Positions 1-9,880 of a stretch of DNA of 28,934 nt are shown one piece after another. The notes beneath the pieces are model-generated. The model ran no database searches. It had not been told where the DNA came from and saw nothing but the letters and a program-made list of their open reading frames with translations. The position numbers and the translations under genes are program-made. Position 1 is the first letter of the stretch; every line of letters begins with the position of its first letter. The stretch comes from Brachionus rotundiformis (lineage: Eukaryota; Rotifera; Eurotatoria; Ploima; Brachionidae), in the NCBI GenBank assembly GCA_016802295.1, contig JAESIW010000003.1, positions 13,872 through 42,805 on the forward strand, written 5' to 3'.

Positions 1-672
1 AAGCTTTTGTAGATGAATTTAAGTTGAATTTAAAACACGATGCTCGTGGTATCCTCAGTATGGCTAATTCAGGACCTAATACAAACAAATCTCAATTGTA
101 ACTTAAGCAAATAAACTAAATTTATGCCTTATTAATATATTTAAATTTTAGCTTTTTGACTTTTCGAGAATTGCCAAAATTGGATGATAAGCATACAGTG
201 TTTGGTAAACTAGTTGGTGGTTCAGATGTTTTTAACAAAATTGAATATGTCGAAACAGATAAAAAAGACAGACCTAAAACATCTATTAAAATAGAAGATT
301 GTATTGTTTTTGTTGATCCTTATGCGGAGGTTGATGAACAAGTAAGTTTAGTTAATTAATTGATAAATTTAAAAATATTATTTTATTTCTTAAGTTAAAA
401 GCTGAAAGAGAAAAGGCAGTGAATAAAAATGACAAGTCAAAGGATAATAAAGAACAGTCAATCGGAAATTTAAAACCAATGCGTCAAGGTGTCGGAAAGT
501 ATATCAATAGTACTCTTTTATTGTAAGTTATCTTTTATTAAATATCAAATTTCGACTTATTTATTTTTAAAGTGAAAAAAAACACAAAATTAATGATGAA
601 GATCAGATGGAAATAAGATCCAAAAAGCTTAAAAGCACACAAGGATCATTTGGAAATTTCTCTTCATGGTAA
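1..672 (+). CDS. PPIL2: PPIL2-like U-box/cyclophilin protein, 3' end (partial)
   Basis: This is the C-terminal part of a PPIL2 (cyclophilin-60) homologue, a nuclear, spliceosome-associated protein with an N-terminal U-box and a cyclophilin domain. Four exons read in one frame: 3-97, 152-341, 395-522 and 573-672, with GT-AG introns of 54, 53 and 50 nt. The first two exons encode the end of the cyclophilin fold (GILSMANSGPNTNKSQ, then FLTFRELPKLDDKHTVFGKL and KTSIKIEDCIVFVDPY). The tail matches PPIL2 rather than other cyclophilins: a lysine-rich linker, the motif RQGVGKYIN and the terminal GSFGNFSSW, close to the human GFGDFSSW ending. The U-box and the catalytic Arg of the cyclophilin lie upstream of the window. 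The stop codon is only 68 bp from the stop of the convergent gene on the other strand. Splice joins are inferred from frame and homology. Confidence 0.93.
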
Positions 673-740
673 TTGAGGTGAAAATTTAGTTTGTATTTAG
701 ATAAAAAAATTGTAATTTAATTAAAAAATAAATAAATTTT

Positions 741-1978
741 CTAATGTTTGAATTTTTTTATTGAAATTAAAATTCCCAAAGTTATTACAGATAAAGTTCC
801 GCTCATTATCCAAAAATTTTTGATTAAATGATCGCCCAATTTCTGTGACCTTATCATGGCTCCATTAATTTCTTCTTTTTTTTCAATTTTTTTGCCTCTA
901 ATTTGCTCAATTTTGTTCAATATATCTTTTTTGTTTAGATAAATAACTTTTTCAATTCTTTCAATTGGAGGTTGCTCGGCCATTGACTCAATTGGCCTAT
1001 TTACAATGAGAGACTTCAAATTTTCTATCAAAGCTTCGGCTTCAATGTTATTTCTTAAATTTTCCTTATTGCTTTCCAAACACTGAGTGTTAAAAAGCTT
1101 AAAATCAGCGCTATCTTTAGAATCTTTAAAATAAATTTCTTTATTGATTAATTTAATCCAAGATTTATGAGATCTGCCGATTATTGCCAGCGCTTGATTT
1201 TTTTCTAGGAAAGGATTTTTATATCCAAAAGAAATAGGCGGATAGCCAAGAACAATCTTTACCAAAAAAATTAAATGCATACTAAAATAATTTTAATAAA
1301 CCTTATAGTATTTAAAGAATTCCAATGTTGAATCAAGCAAACCACACATGTATGATTCTATATCGGATATGCTATCCAACTTGGATGACAAATTATCATT
1401 TACATCAATTGCAATTATCTTCCAATCCAGATGATCTTGTTCAATTAAAACAAATGCACCTAAAACTTTTACATCAATTACAGCTCCAGTTTTGTGAATT
1501 TTTGAACCTATTTCGATCACATCTAATAGATTATTATCGTTTTTAAGATTTGGGAAATCTGAGTTCTCTAAACTTTGCATTTCCTAGCATAAAATAAATA
1601 GATCAAATTGATTTTAGGCTTTATTATTTTTACCCATGTTTGCGGAAACGATCCATAATTCCACAAAACACCATGAAATGGAAATATATTGTCAAAATAT
1701 CTTAAAATTTGACGCGACGAGTCTTGTTTGATTGGATTGAAAGGCTCATTTTTGCTTATTTCCATGCGAGCGTTGGTCCATCTTGGCATTCTAACAACCA
1801 TGCGGTGTATATTAGGACCTATTTCACTATATAATGGAATATCGTGAAAAGGACTTATATAGACTTGTGCAGATTTTGGCTCTATAACGTTGGGTAATTT
1901 TTTGTTGAAAAATACCCGGAAGGTGTCTGTGCCTTCAGTACCGAAATGTTCAGTTTGGTATTCTTCAGAAAGATGCAT
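741..1978 (-). CDS. Divergent family I inorganic pyrophosphatase with C-terminal membrane anchor; probable pseudoenzyme
   Basis: Three exons (1634-1978, 1302-1583, 741-1256; introns 50 and 45 nt) encode 380 aa. Residues 1-250 align to eukaryotic soluble pyrophosphatases (ISPFHDIPLY, RWTNARMEI, NPIKQD, LWNYGSFPQTWE, DVIEIGSKI, LDWKIIAIDV, YYK). In yeast numbering, R78, Y93, D115, D120, D152, K154, Y192 and K193 are kept. However E48 is Arg63, K56 is Arg71, D117 is Asn133 and D147 is Glu163. The DPxHxxxxT stretch is gone and the PDGKP loop reads IVLGYP. The metal-site signature D-x-D-[PE]-x-D reads DNNLLD. Beyond the family's usual end (about 285 aa) there is a charged, coiled-coil-like extension. 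It ends in a 19-residue hydrophobic segment (357-375) followed by KKFKH, the layout of a tail-anchored protein. The start gives an N-terminus like that of PPA1. The gene is divergent from the kinase gene. Loss of ligands suggests low or no hydrolysis; this is inference. Confidence 0.88.
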
Positions 1979-2452
1979 TTTAGGAATAAAAACAAATGAC
2001 AGTTTTTAATACCATACATAATTTCATTTTATTATTTATTATTAGATTTAGTATTTTTAGTTTATAAAGTATTTTTAGGAGTATTATTTTGTTATTTATA
2101 AATTTAAAAAAAAAAGTAATTTGCTTTTAATATTTTATGATTTATGCAACTTCTAAATAAACTACTAAAAACTCAAATAAAAACTTTTTTTTTAATAATT
2201 AATTAACTAAATTTAATTAAAATAAAAAAATAGTTTCAAATTATTCAAATAATTAAAGTTAAATTTGCTTTAAAATCTGAGAAGCAAAAACAACTAATTT
2301 GAATTAAATATTTTTTTTAGTTAAAAAAAAAATCAAAAAAGTGTTTATATTACAAAAGTTCAAAATGAAATTCAAGCTTTACAAAATTTGATTTATTGTT
2401 TTCCTATTTTTTAATTATTGTCCTGTTTGTTGAATTATTTTTGATAAAAAAA
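1979..2452. promoter_or_regulatory. Shared divergent upstream region
   Basis: This 474-bp, very AT-rich stretch separates the start codons of the pyrophosphatase gene (leftward) and the kinase gene (rightward), so both promoters must lie in it or in untranslated exons within it. I see poly-A/T runs but no distinct TATA box or conserved element. It contains no supported coding exon. Confidence 0.5.
2365..2391 (+). promoter_or_regulatory. Possible short upstream ORF in the kinase leader
   Basis: An ATG at 2365 opens an 8-codon frame ending in TGA at 2389-2391, 61 bp before the kinase ATG and in a different frame. If the transcript starts upstream of it, ribosomes would meet this uORF first. 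The leader boundary is not visible in the sequence, so this is tentative. Confidence 0.3.
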
Positions 2453-5256
2453 ATGGTTTTCTGTGAACCAAGTATAGAGGATTTTGAGTTTATAAAACCT
2501 CTGACATCTGGTGGTTTTGGCAAAGTCTATCTAGCTCGGCGAAAACTAAATTCAAAAGCAGATAGTAAACAAGATAAACAAATATATGCAATTAAGGTGA
2601 TGGAAAAAGGTGTCATGGTTCGAAAGAATATGGCACATCAAGTTGTGGCTGAACGTGATGCTCTGGCTATATCAAAATCACCATTTGTAGTCAAACTTTT
2701 CTATTCTCTCCAGTCCAAAGAACACGTTTATCTGGTAATGGAGTATATGATCGGTGGCGATTTAAAAACTCTTTTGCACAATTTGGTTTTTTTTGACGAA
2801 AAGATGGCCATATTTTATCTGAGTGAAATTGCCATAGCTCTCGACTACCTTCATCAACATGGCATAATTCACAGGTAAATTATTTATCCCACAAAAAATG
2901 TCCACAATTTTTTCTAAAATTAAGAGATATAAAACCGGACAATATGCTTTTGAGTGCTGCAGGTCACATAAAACTTACAGATTTCGGTTTATCTGAAATT
3001 AATCATAAAATAACCATTATGGACCTTTTGCCGACTCCAAAGCCTCAAAATCGCAGAGAATCAATGACACAATCAAGCCGCAATTCAACCTCAAATCCAC
3101 AAATGAGCCATATTGAACCAAATCACGAAATTCGCTCAATCAAGTCTTCTATTTCGTCAATGGTTGACGAAGTGTTCGAGGACCAGTCCAGTAGTGGAAT
3201 CAGTGAACTAAACTCCAATTCTAATATAACTTCTAAGATGACTGAAATAAACAAGTTCAATTACCACAGAACTCCTGGTCAAATTTTGTCTCTTACTTCT
3301 AATATAGAATTTTCACCATATTTTATGCCCAATTTGGACTCAAGTCCCGAGTTCAGACGTAAAAACAGCAATGACATATCGAACCTAAATTTAGTTAGTT
3401 TTATAAAAAATGCCAAAAATCGTTCCCATGCCATAAATAAAAACCACTATCACTCACATCAGCATCACAACAAACATCACCAGCATTGTCGACATGCTTG
3501 TATCTATAAACTTAAGTCTAGCCACCATAATCACTTGGAATGCTCGCGCAGAACCAAGAACCTAGACGATTCGCTGACCTGTCGAAAAAATTCCCTCAAC
3601 CACGAAATTCGGCTGAACAGCGAAAGTAAACTAAAGCGATTGAACCACTCTAGTTTGTCAAATTCTCGACAACTTTCAGCTGCCATTGACGTTTGTCAAC
3701 GAAGGCAAACACCATTGAGATGGTCGAAAAATTTGGTCAAGCGAAAAAGCTTGCTGAGCAAATGTATTGCATTTAGTACGAATAAAACACCCGGCTTTAA
3801 GCCATGGCTGCGTGGCAAGAACATACTTAACTTTAAAGACATAGCCTCTTTGCCAAACGAAAGCTCCCACATGGAATCAAGTAAACTGTCTTTTGAAAAC
3901 TCGTCACCTCTTTTTAAGACCGGTCTGACTGGCGTATTTCAAAATATTAAGATAAAAAGTTCGGACAATGGTGAAATGTGTGCAGTTGAAGATAAAATTC
4001 CAAACATGGATAGCCAAGATTTGGACATGAGTGACGATTGCTTTAGGCCAGAAGAATCAAAAAAAGAGGCTGCTCCAGCTGCAGAAAATCCACTGATACA
4101 AAATTTTCGGCGTCGTTTCGAAATGCACAAATGCTCGTCCACCAACAATATCCTAAAAGCGCCTTTTAACAATCGGATTAGTCTCTCGCCCATAGAAAAC
4201 TCTCAGCGTTTATTAAAAAAGCTACAACAGGAGAAAAATGCCAGAGAGTGCCAGAACGAAGCAGAAAAGAGTGAAAGATTGGATGCAGATGAGTCAAGCG
4301 ATGAGTTATTGCGCTCGGATGACAGTGATACATCATCTATTTCATCAAGTGGCATTGACTGCTTTTATTCAAATAAAAATTTTGATGAGCAAACAAGTGG
4401 TCAAAAAAATGTGCCAGAATGCTGTGATTGTTGCTCGTGTAATTTCTCTGCTGAGTTATCTCTTCTAACAGACAATTATACACAGCCAAAAAAAAAAATC
4501 ACTTTCAAAAATAACAGCCAATTGGTTCAACAGCACAATGTTTCCACTACTTCATTCACTGACGGATTTAAGCTAAACAATGAGAATTTTACTCAAAACA
4601 AAAATCCCATTGCCATGACACCACCAAATCCTCAATTTTTTACATCTTCATTTACATTTTTAAATAATAAAGATAATTTAGACATGTTCAAATCGCCAAT
4701 GGGACCAAGTTCAATAATAAACCCGAGCATACATAACTTAAAGACAAAAACACCCAAAACACTAAAAAAAAAAAACAGACTGGTAAGTGTGGATGATCAG
4801 ATGAATCGCCAGGTATTCGGAACGCCGGATTACTTGAGTCCGGAGTTGCTTTTGGGCAAGCATCACAATGAGGGTGTAGACTGGTGGGCATTAGGTGTTT
4901 GTTTGTATGAGTTTTTGGTAGGCATTACTCCATTTGCGGATTCTGAGCCGCAATTAATTTTTGACAACATCCTTAACCGGGTGATTGAATGGCCTGAGAA
5001 TGATGAAGCGTTGTCAAGTCATGCGGTGGACGCGATCATGAGATTTTTAAATCCGGTTTCTGATGAGAGAATGAGGTTAGACCAAATGAAGGAACATGAG
5101 CTTTTCAAAGATGTAAATTGGGACAATTTGATGAATGAACAACCACCTTTTGTACCACAGCCGGACAATTTGATGGACACTTTCTACTTTGATAGTCGAA
5201 ATGAAATGCAAAATATAAAAATGAGCGATAGTTTGATGCGCAAACAAAATAATTAA
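2453..5256 (+). CDS. MASTL: Greatwall/MASTL mitotic serine/threonine kinase
   Basis: Two exons (2453-2874 and 2925-5256, 50-nt intron splitting the HRD motif) encode 917 aa. Greatwall phosphorylates ENSA/ARPP19 to restrain PP2A-B55 in mitosis. The N-lobe has the glycine loop SGGFGKVYLA, the ATP lysine in YAIKV (Lys48) and the helix-C glutamate in QVVAERDALA (Glu67). The catalytic loop is HRDIKPDN (Asp142) and the metal motif is TDFG (Asp160). As in all Greatwall kinases, the activation segment is then split by a long non-conserved middle region (about residues 165-765). This insert begins with the family motif TPGQILSL and resumes at RQVFGTPDYLSPELLLG (Thr774) and DWWALGVCLYEFLVGITPF. The C-tail PPFVPQPDNLMDTFYFDSRN and a final Ser-rich segment match the family's AGC tail and turn-motif region. 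The insert contains His-rich (about 3430-3530) and Cys-rich (about 4420-4445) clusters. The ATG at 2453 was chosen because the upstream in-frame stretch lacks an ATG and reads as AT-rich leader. AATAAA sites follow the stop directly. Confidence 0.95.
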
Positions 5257-6083
5257 ATAAAAAATAAACATTTTTTCATCATTTTTAAAATTTGTAGATT
5301 ATTTTATACTATTAAATTGTATTTTATATATATTATTATATTTTTTTATGTAAAATTTTAAAATCATACCTTAAAAATAATTTAGAATTACTTAAAAAAA
5401 ACTTAAACATTTATAAAATTATCAATAAAATTATTTTTTTAATGATAATTTTTCTATTTGAATAAATTTTACATGAAATTTTAAACAAGTATAATAAATA
5501 ATAATTAGCTGGGTGAATAATTAAGCTTTCGATCCTGTTATTTCATTATCAAAAAAGGTTTTAGCATCATACTTTTAAAAAATACAAACAAAATAGCATT
5601 TTTGATCAAAAATTATAGATATTTTTAAAATGCAAGACTTAAAGTTTTTTTTCTTTTCATTACTTTTTTTCAACATAAACATGCGTTTCTACTCATTTGG
5701 ACTATCTAACAATCAAAATATTTTGTCAAGTACTTGGATTATTTTGAATCTTACATTTATTGATTGTTTCATTTAATTATGTACAGTACAATTTAAAACT
5801 GACTTGTATGCGTTTTGTTCCCTACCTCTTCCTTTCTTTTCCTTGAAGATTTTCTCTAATTTTTTTCCACAAAATCTCCTTCGGTATTTGAGTGCTAAGA
5901 TTAAGTTTATTAGATTACCGACTAATGAGAGGGATATCACATTATACTTTAAAGGTTAAGTCTTGTGAGTAAAAAAATTTGATAATTGCAGACAGAGTAT
6001 TTGTTAATTTTGAAGATAAAGAACATGAAGGTAATATTATTTTATTACTATTAAGCGTCTGTTTTAATGAATGACCCATTTAT
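5257..6083. other. Intergenic region, no supported gene
   Basis: AT-rich DNA between the kinase 3' end and the retrotransposon-like insertion. AATAAA signals at 5256-5261 and 5263-5268 probably serve the kinase transcript. A 49-codon open frame at 5629 with a Phe-rich, signal-peptide-like start has no other support. Pyrimidine-rich patches occur near 5820-5880. I see no RNA gene. Confidence 0.5.
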
Positions 6084-6368
6084 TTATTTTATTTATTTAA
6101 ATATAATTTGGGAGAGACTCCCAGGCAGTTTGGAATGGAACTTAGTCCTCCCTTTCAGCCTCTTGCTTGAAGAAACATACAAAGAAGAAAGTTTGAATTT
6201 AAAATCAAAATAAAATAAAAACAAAAGTGTTTTGTTAGCTTGGAATTAAAAGTTGAAAGATATTGTTAAGTGATGACCAAATGTACTTTTTGAAGATTTG
6301 CAAAAAAATTATAAAATAAAAAATTATTAGTAAAGTAAGTGTTAGTTTAGTATTTTTGACCCATTTAT
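6072..6368 (-). mobile_element. 5'-truncated non-LTR retrotransposon-like insertion with 12-bp target-site duplication
   Basis: The 12-mer TGACCCATTTAT occurs at 6072-6083 and again at 6357-6368, bracketing a 273-bp insert. Read on the minus strand the insert runs toward a perfect 6-bp hairpin (TGGGAG-AGA-CTCCCA in plus orientation, 6109-6123). It then ends in an AAATAAAT-type simple tail directly beside the duplication. A 3' hairpin, an A-rich microsatellite tail, heavy 5' truncation and a target-site duplication are the expected signs of a dead LINE copy. A short minus-strand frame ends FVCFFKQEAERED-stop and could be the last residues of the LINE ORF, but this is too short to assign. The family is not identified. 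Confidence 0.55.
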
Positions 6369-6442
6369 GTGTAGTATCAAAATCGAAGAATTTGACATCA
6401 GAACAGTCAACTATAACGACTCATAAAAATGAAATCAAAAAC

Positions 6443-6497
6443 AGCTACCATAGCGAGACTTCCGCTAGTCTTGCTCCGCAGGTAACCTGCTGTAGCT
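6443..6497. other. Predicted three-way-junction nucleic acid fold
   Basis: A compact, locally GC-rich 55-nt segment can fold as a closed three-way junction. The outer helix is AGCTAC/GTAGCT (6443-6448 with 6492-6497). Arm 1 is AGCGAGACT/AGTCTTGCT with a 6-nt loop (6452-6475; 9 pairs, one G-U). Arm 2 is GCAGG/CCTGC with a TAA loop (6478-6490). I do not recognise an RNA family, and the hammerhead core is absent. It may be a structured RNA, part of a mobile-element end, or chance. Confidence 0.4.
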
Positions 6498-6540
6498 TAT
6501 CATTATTATAACTTAATTAAATTATCTCCGTTCTTTTCTC

Positions 6541-6650
6541 AAAAAAAGGGAGAAGAGGAAAGTAATAAGAAGAAAATAAGAGGTGAGGAAGAAGAAAGGA
6601 AGAAGAAAGAAAGAAGAGAGGAAGGAGAGAAGAAGAGGGGAGGAATAAAA
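6541..6650 (+). repeat. Purine-rich (GA) tract
   Basis: About 105 nt of almost uninterrupted G and A on the plus strand, with a handful of T interruptions, in otherwise A/T-dominated DNA. It lies 170 bp beyond the 3' end of the phosphodiesterase gene. It could form triplex DNA or simply be low-complexity sequence. Confidence 0.85.
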
Positions 6651-6820
6651 GCGTACAAGTTAGTTTTAAATTGTACTGTAATTAAAAATTTAGATTTTTA
6701 TTTAACACTAAATATAAAAAAAAAGCGTAAGTTGATAAAGCATTTATTTTCAGCATATAATTTTTAAACTAAAAAAATTGTGAAATTTTTACTGGCCAGT
6801 TGGTTTTCTTAACAAATAAC

Positions 6821-9800
6821 CTATTTGGTGTCTTTCTTTTCGGCTTCAATCAATTGACTATATCTGTTATATGACTGGTATAAAGTTGTAACCATAGTTT
6901 CTTGAACCATTGGAAAAATCTTTGTTAAATTGAATTTAAAAGTAATATAAATTTTCAAAATTCCATATTGAATATTATTTTACTTTGGCTACCGCTTCAA
7001 ACATTGGAATCAAAATATACTTAATGAAACCAACTTGAGCTCCAGCTTTGGTTACCTTTTCTCTATAATAGATTTAATTAATTATAAAGTAAACATAAAC
7101 AAAAATCAAAAACCTATCCATAAAAGGAGCAACTGGAAGTCCTTCTTGCTTTTCACGATCAGACTAAATAAATAATTAAGTTATGGATAAATTTTTATGA
7201 AATATGTTTCTACCTGATTGAAATATTCTTCCAATAAACAATCCAACCATGGTTCAGATATTTCCATTGGACGAACCTCATTTGAAATATCACAACATTT
7301 AATCAAAATCATTTTTAACTTTTTAAAAGAATAGCTTTAAAAAGCTAATATTTTATTAAATTATTATTACTGCATTCATGTGATCTTTATTTTTAAAATC
7401 AAATGCACCAACATACTCTTCTAGTTCAGATAAAATTTCCTTATGCTTGACCATATCTGTTGCTAGAATTAGCTTAACCATATTCTTAAATTATAAAAAT
7501 TCCACTATAGGTCAAGCTTTCAAATTAATTTTACGCTTCTAATTTCTTTAAAAGATTCATCTGGAGTATTTAAAAATATGTTACAGGCTGGATTGGACAA
7601 TATTTGAAAAGCGACGGCACAATGGTGATTTTCAAGAGGTGAAATATCATTGTACCTAATAGCTAATTCTGTTCGGGCATTTATTTGATAACTTTTTATT
7701 TAAAAAATTAAGAACTAAATCATCTAATTTGACCAAAAGTGTTTACGCATTATTATAACCAGGATGATCTAAGTCATGGCATATGGCAGCTGTCATTAAA
7801 GTGGCTATCTCTATTTTGGTCATATAAGATTGCAAATTGCACAAATGAATCATTCCATACATCATTTGGGCAACGCAGAAGCAATGCCGAAAATTATGAA
7901 ATGGGTTGTTCCTATAGTTTGCCTGAATGCAAAGCTAAGGAAAAGATAAATCCAACTAGCATTAAAAACACTCCTATAACTTACCAGCCATCTCTTGAGC
8001 GTTATTGGGTTTATGTTAAACTCTTTTACTAAACCTAGCTCATGGTACATATGTTCCAAAAGAGTAAGCATCTTGAATTTTTAACAAATATTATTTTAAA
8101 TTTTAATAATTTAAATTATACTTCATTAGCTTCCCAATGCCAAATGTTAAAAGTAGGTGTTTTTAAATATTCAATAGTTTCTTGAGAGAGTTGGTATTTT
8201 TGATAATTTGGAATATTTTCCATTAAAAATTTTCTTTTCAAAAAATTAATTCTATCAAACTTAGAAAAAAAGTCAGTACTTGGTTCTATCTTCTTTTTTA
8301 CTTAAAGAAGCATTTTGAAACATTTCTTTAAGATCTTTGACTTCCTTTCGACATTTTTCAACTTCAATTGCTTTAAGACTTTCCACTTAAATAAAAAATA
8401 AAATCTTGATTATTTTAAAAATGTTTTTTATTTTTTATTTTATCAACTTCTCGAACCATCTATCCGATGCTCTAAATTGGTTATTCTATCCATTAGTTCT
8501 TTTTTCGAGTCTTCGAATTTGATAGCCCTTTGGAAAAATAATTAAATTTTATTTTAATTAAAAAAAGTCATGGTACTTGGAAAATTCTTTTACAACTTGG
8601 GCAAGAAATTCTTGAGTTTTGGATTCATCCTTAGTTTTAAAGTCCATTCCATCTTTTAGAAAATAATTTATTTGTTAAAATTTGCTGAATAAGTTTACTT
8701 GAAGAAACGGAATCCAAAAATTCAATCTTATATGGATTGCTAAAAAAAATAATCACAAAAAAGAAAAATTTTAAATTTTATATACTTAATTAGATTAATT
8801 GGAATAGACGACGAGAGTTGTAATGAATTATCGTTACTATCTTTCAGAATTATTTGAGCATATCTAAATTAATTGTGTCTATAATTATGTAAAATAATCT
8901 TCAAAATTTACTTGTTGGTTTTCAGCGCTGTTTTTACTAAATCTTGGAGTTCTTGGTTGGTTGAGTTCTTGGAAAAAACAACCTAAAGTAAAAAAAATTT
9001 AAAATAGAACCAATCTCTCAAGTAAAAATGTCTGCTTTTTAGAAATACTTTAGCTTTATTTGTTAAAATAATTATTGATTCCTTCGAAAAATTCAGAGTA
9101 TTTTATAAGAATCTCTATGAAAAATTTATGAATCGTTTAATCAAATAAAGGTAAAATATTCTTTTTTTTTCAATTAAAAAAATCATTGATTTTGAATTTT
9201 TTACTTTATTTAGGTATCTAATTAAAACTCATTTTCCTCCTATTTAATCAATTTTACAATTTCAGTTAAAAATAAAAATCTCTTTCATTCGAAAATTTAA
9301 CTATCTTTTGAAGAAAAAAAATTGGCACAAAAAATTACAATCAAACTTTCTAATCTAAATAAAAATCATGTTTACCGAATTTGCTAAAAAAAACTCAATT
9401 ATCATTGATTTGATACCATGCTTCCCAATAAATGTAAAATTTACTTATTTCTTGATGGAGAAATGGAGAAAAAATGGGTGAAACTAATCAACTAAGATAG
9501 AAAATTGAAGGTCTTTTGAAAGATCAGACAAAGACTGAAAGAGAAATAAAGTTGTAGGATAAAAATCAGAAGACCATGTGATATCAGAAGATATACTAAG
9601 TAGCATAATCTGACCCTCAGCAGAAATTCAGAATGAACAAATATCAACAGAAACAGAACAGTTGAAAACTAAAGAGATTAAACGTTCATGAAGATTAAGA
9701 ATTACTGCTTTATTAAATAAATTCATCCAATTTTAATTAATTTGTTTAATTATCAAGTATTTAAAATATAAACATGTCAAAGTAAAAATGTATCAAATTT

Positions 9801-9880
9801 ACCTTATGAACTTTTCCCTTGTAATCTATATAAATTGATTTATTCAATGTATTAATGCCTGACAAAGCTCCGATTCCCAT
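6821..9880 (-). CDS. PDE9A: PDE9A-type cGMP-specific 3',5'-cyclic phosphodiesterase
   Basis: Sixteen exons encode 503 aa: 9803-9880, 8912-8982, 8786-8863, 8699-8739, 8577-8652, 8457-8527, 8280-8385, 8122-8233, 7985-8071, 7747-7934, 7535-7691, 7371-7484, 7214-7318, 7114-7163, 6984-7062 and 6821-6919. Phases agree at every join; introns are 46-71 nt except the first (820 nt). The catalytic domain holds HNFRH (His253, His257), CHDLDHPGYNN (His293, Asp294), KCCDISNEV (Asp403), the invariant glutamine in AQVGF (Gln454) and the PDE9-specific tyrosine in LLEEYF (Tyr425). The motifs EHMYHELGLVKEFNINP, ENHHCAVAFQIL and EGLPVAPFMDR match PDE9A and not other PDE families. The N-terminus MGIGALSG...KSIYIDYKGKVHK matches the human MGSGSSS start, including a possible Gly2 myristoylation site. 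As in PDE9A there is no GAF or other regulatory domain. The enzyme hydrolyses cGMP with high affinity. Confidence 0.95.
8983..9802 (-). other. Large first intron of the phosphodiesterase gene
   Basis: This 820-nt intron is about 16 times longer than the others in the gene. Most of it is AT-rich filler, but about 9440-9735 is richer in G and C. On the minus strand that part reads through about 75 codons with a single internal TGA (for example LFLFQSLSDLSKDLQFSIL). It could be a decayed mobile-element fragment or an enhancer-like insert; no family was recognised. Confidence 0.5.

Noticed and set aside
1295..1320. 20-nt ultra-short intron in the pyrophosphatase gene
   Set aside because: An alternative acceptor gives a 45-nt intron and an ungapped match to the family (YK followed by ten residues to the conserved Phe), so the 20-nt option is unnecessary.
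5061..5075. CTGATGA string recalling a hammerhead ribozyme core
   Set aside because: It lies inside conserved Greatwall coding sequence and lacks the GAAA core and flanking helices.
5629..5778. 49-codon open frame with a hydrophobic, signal-like N-terminus
   Set aside because: Length is within chance for this base composition, and Phe/Leu richness follows from T-runs. There is no splice or homology support.
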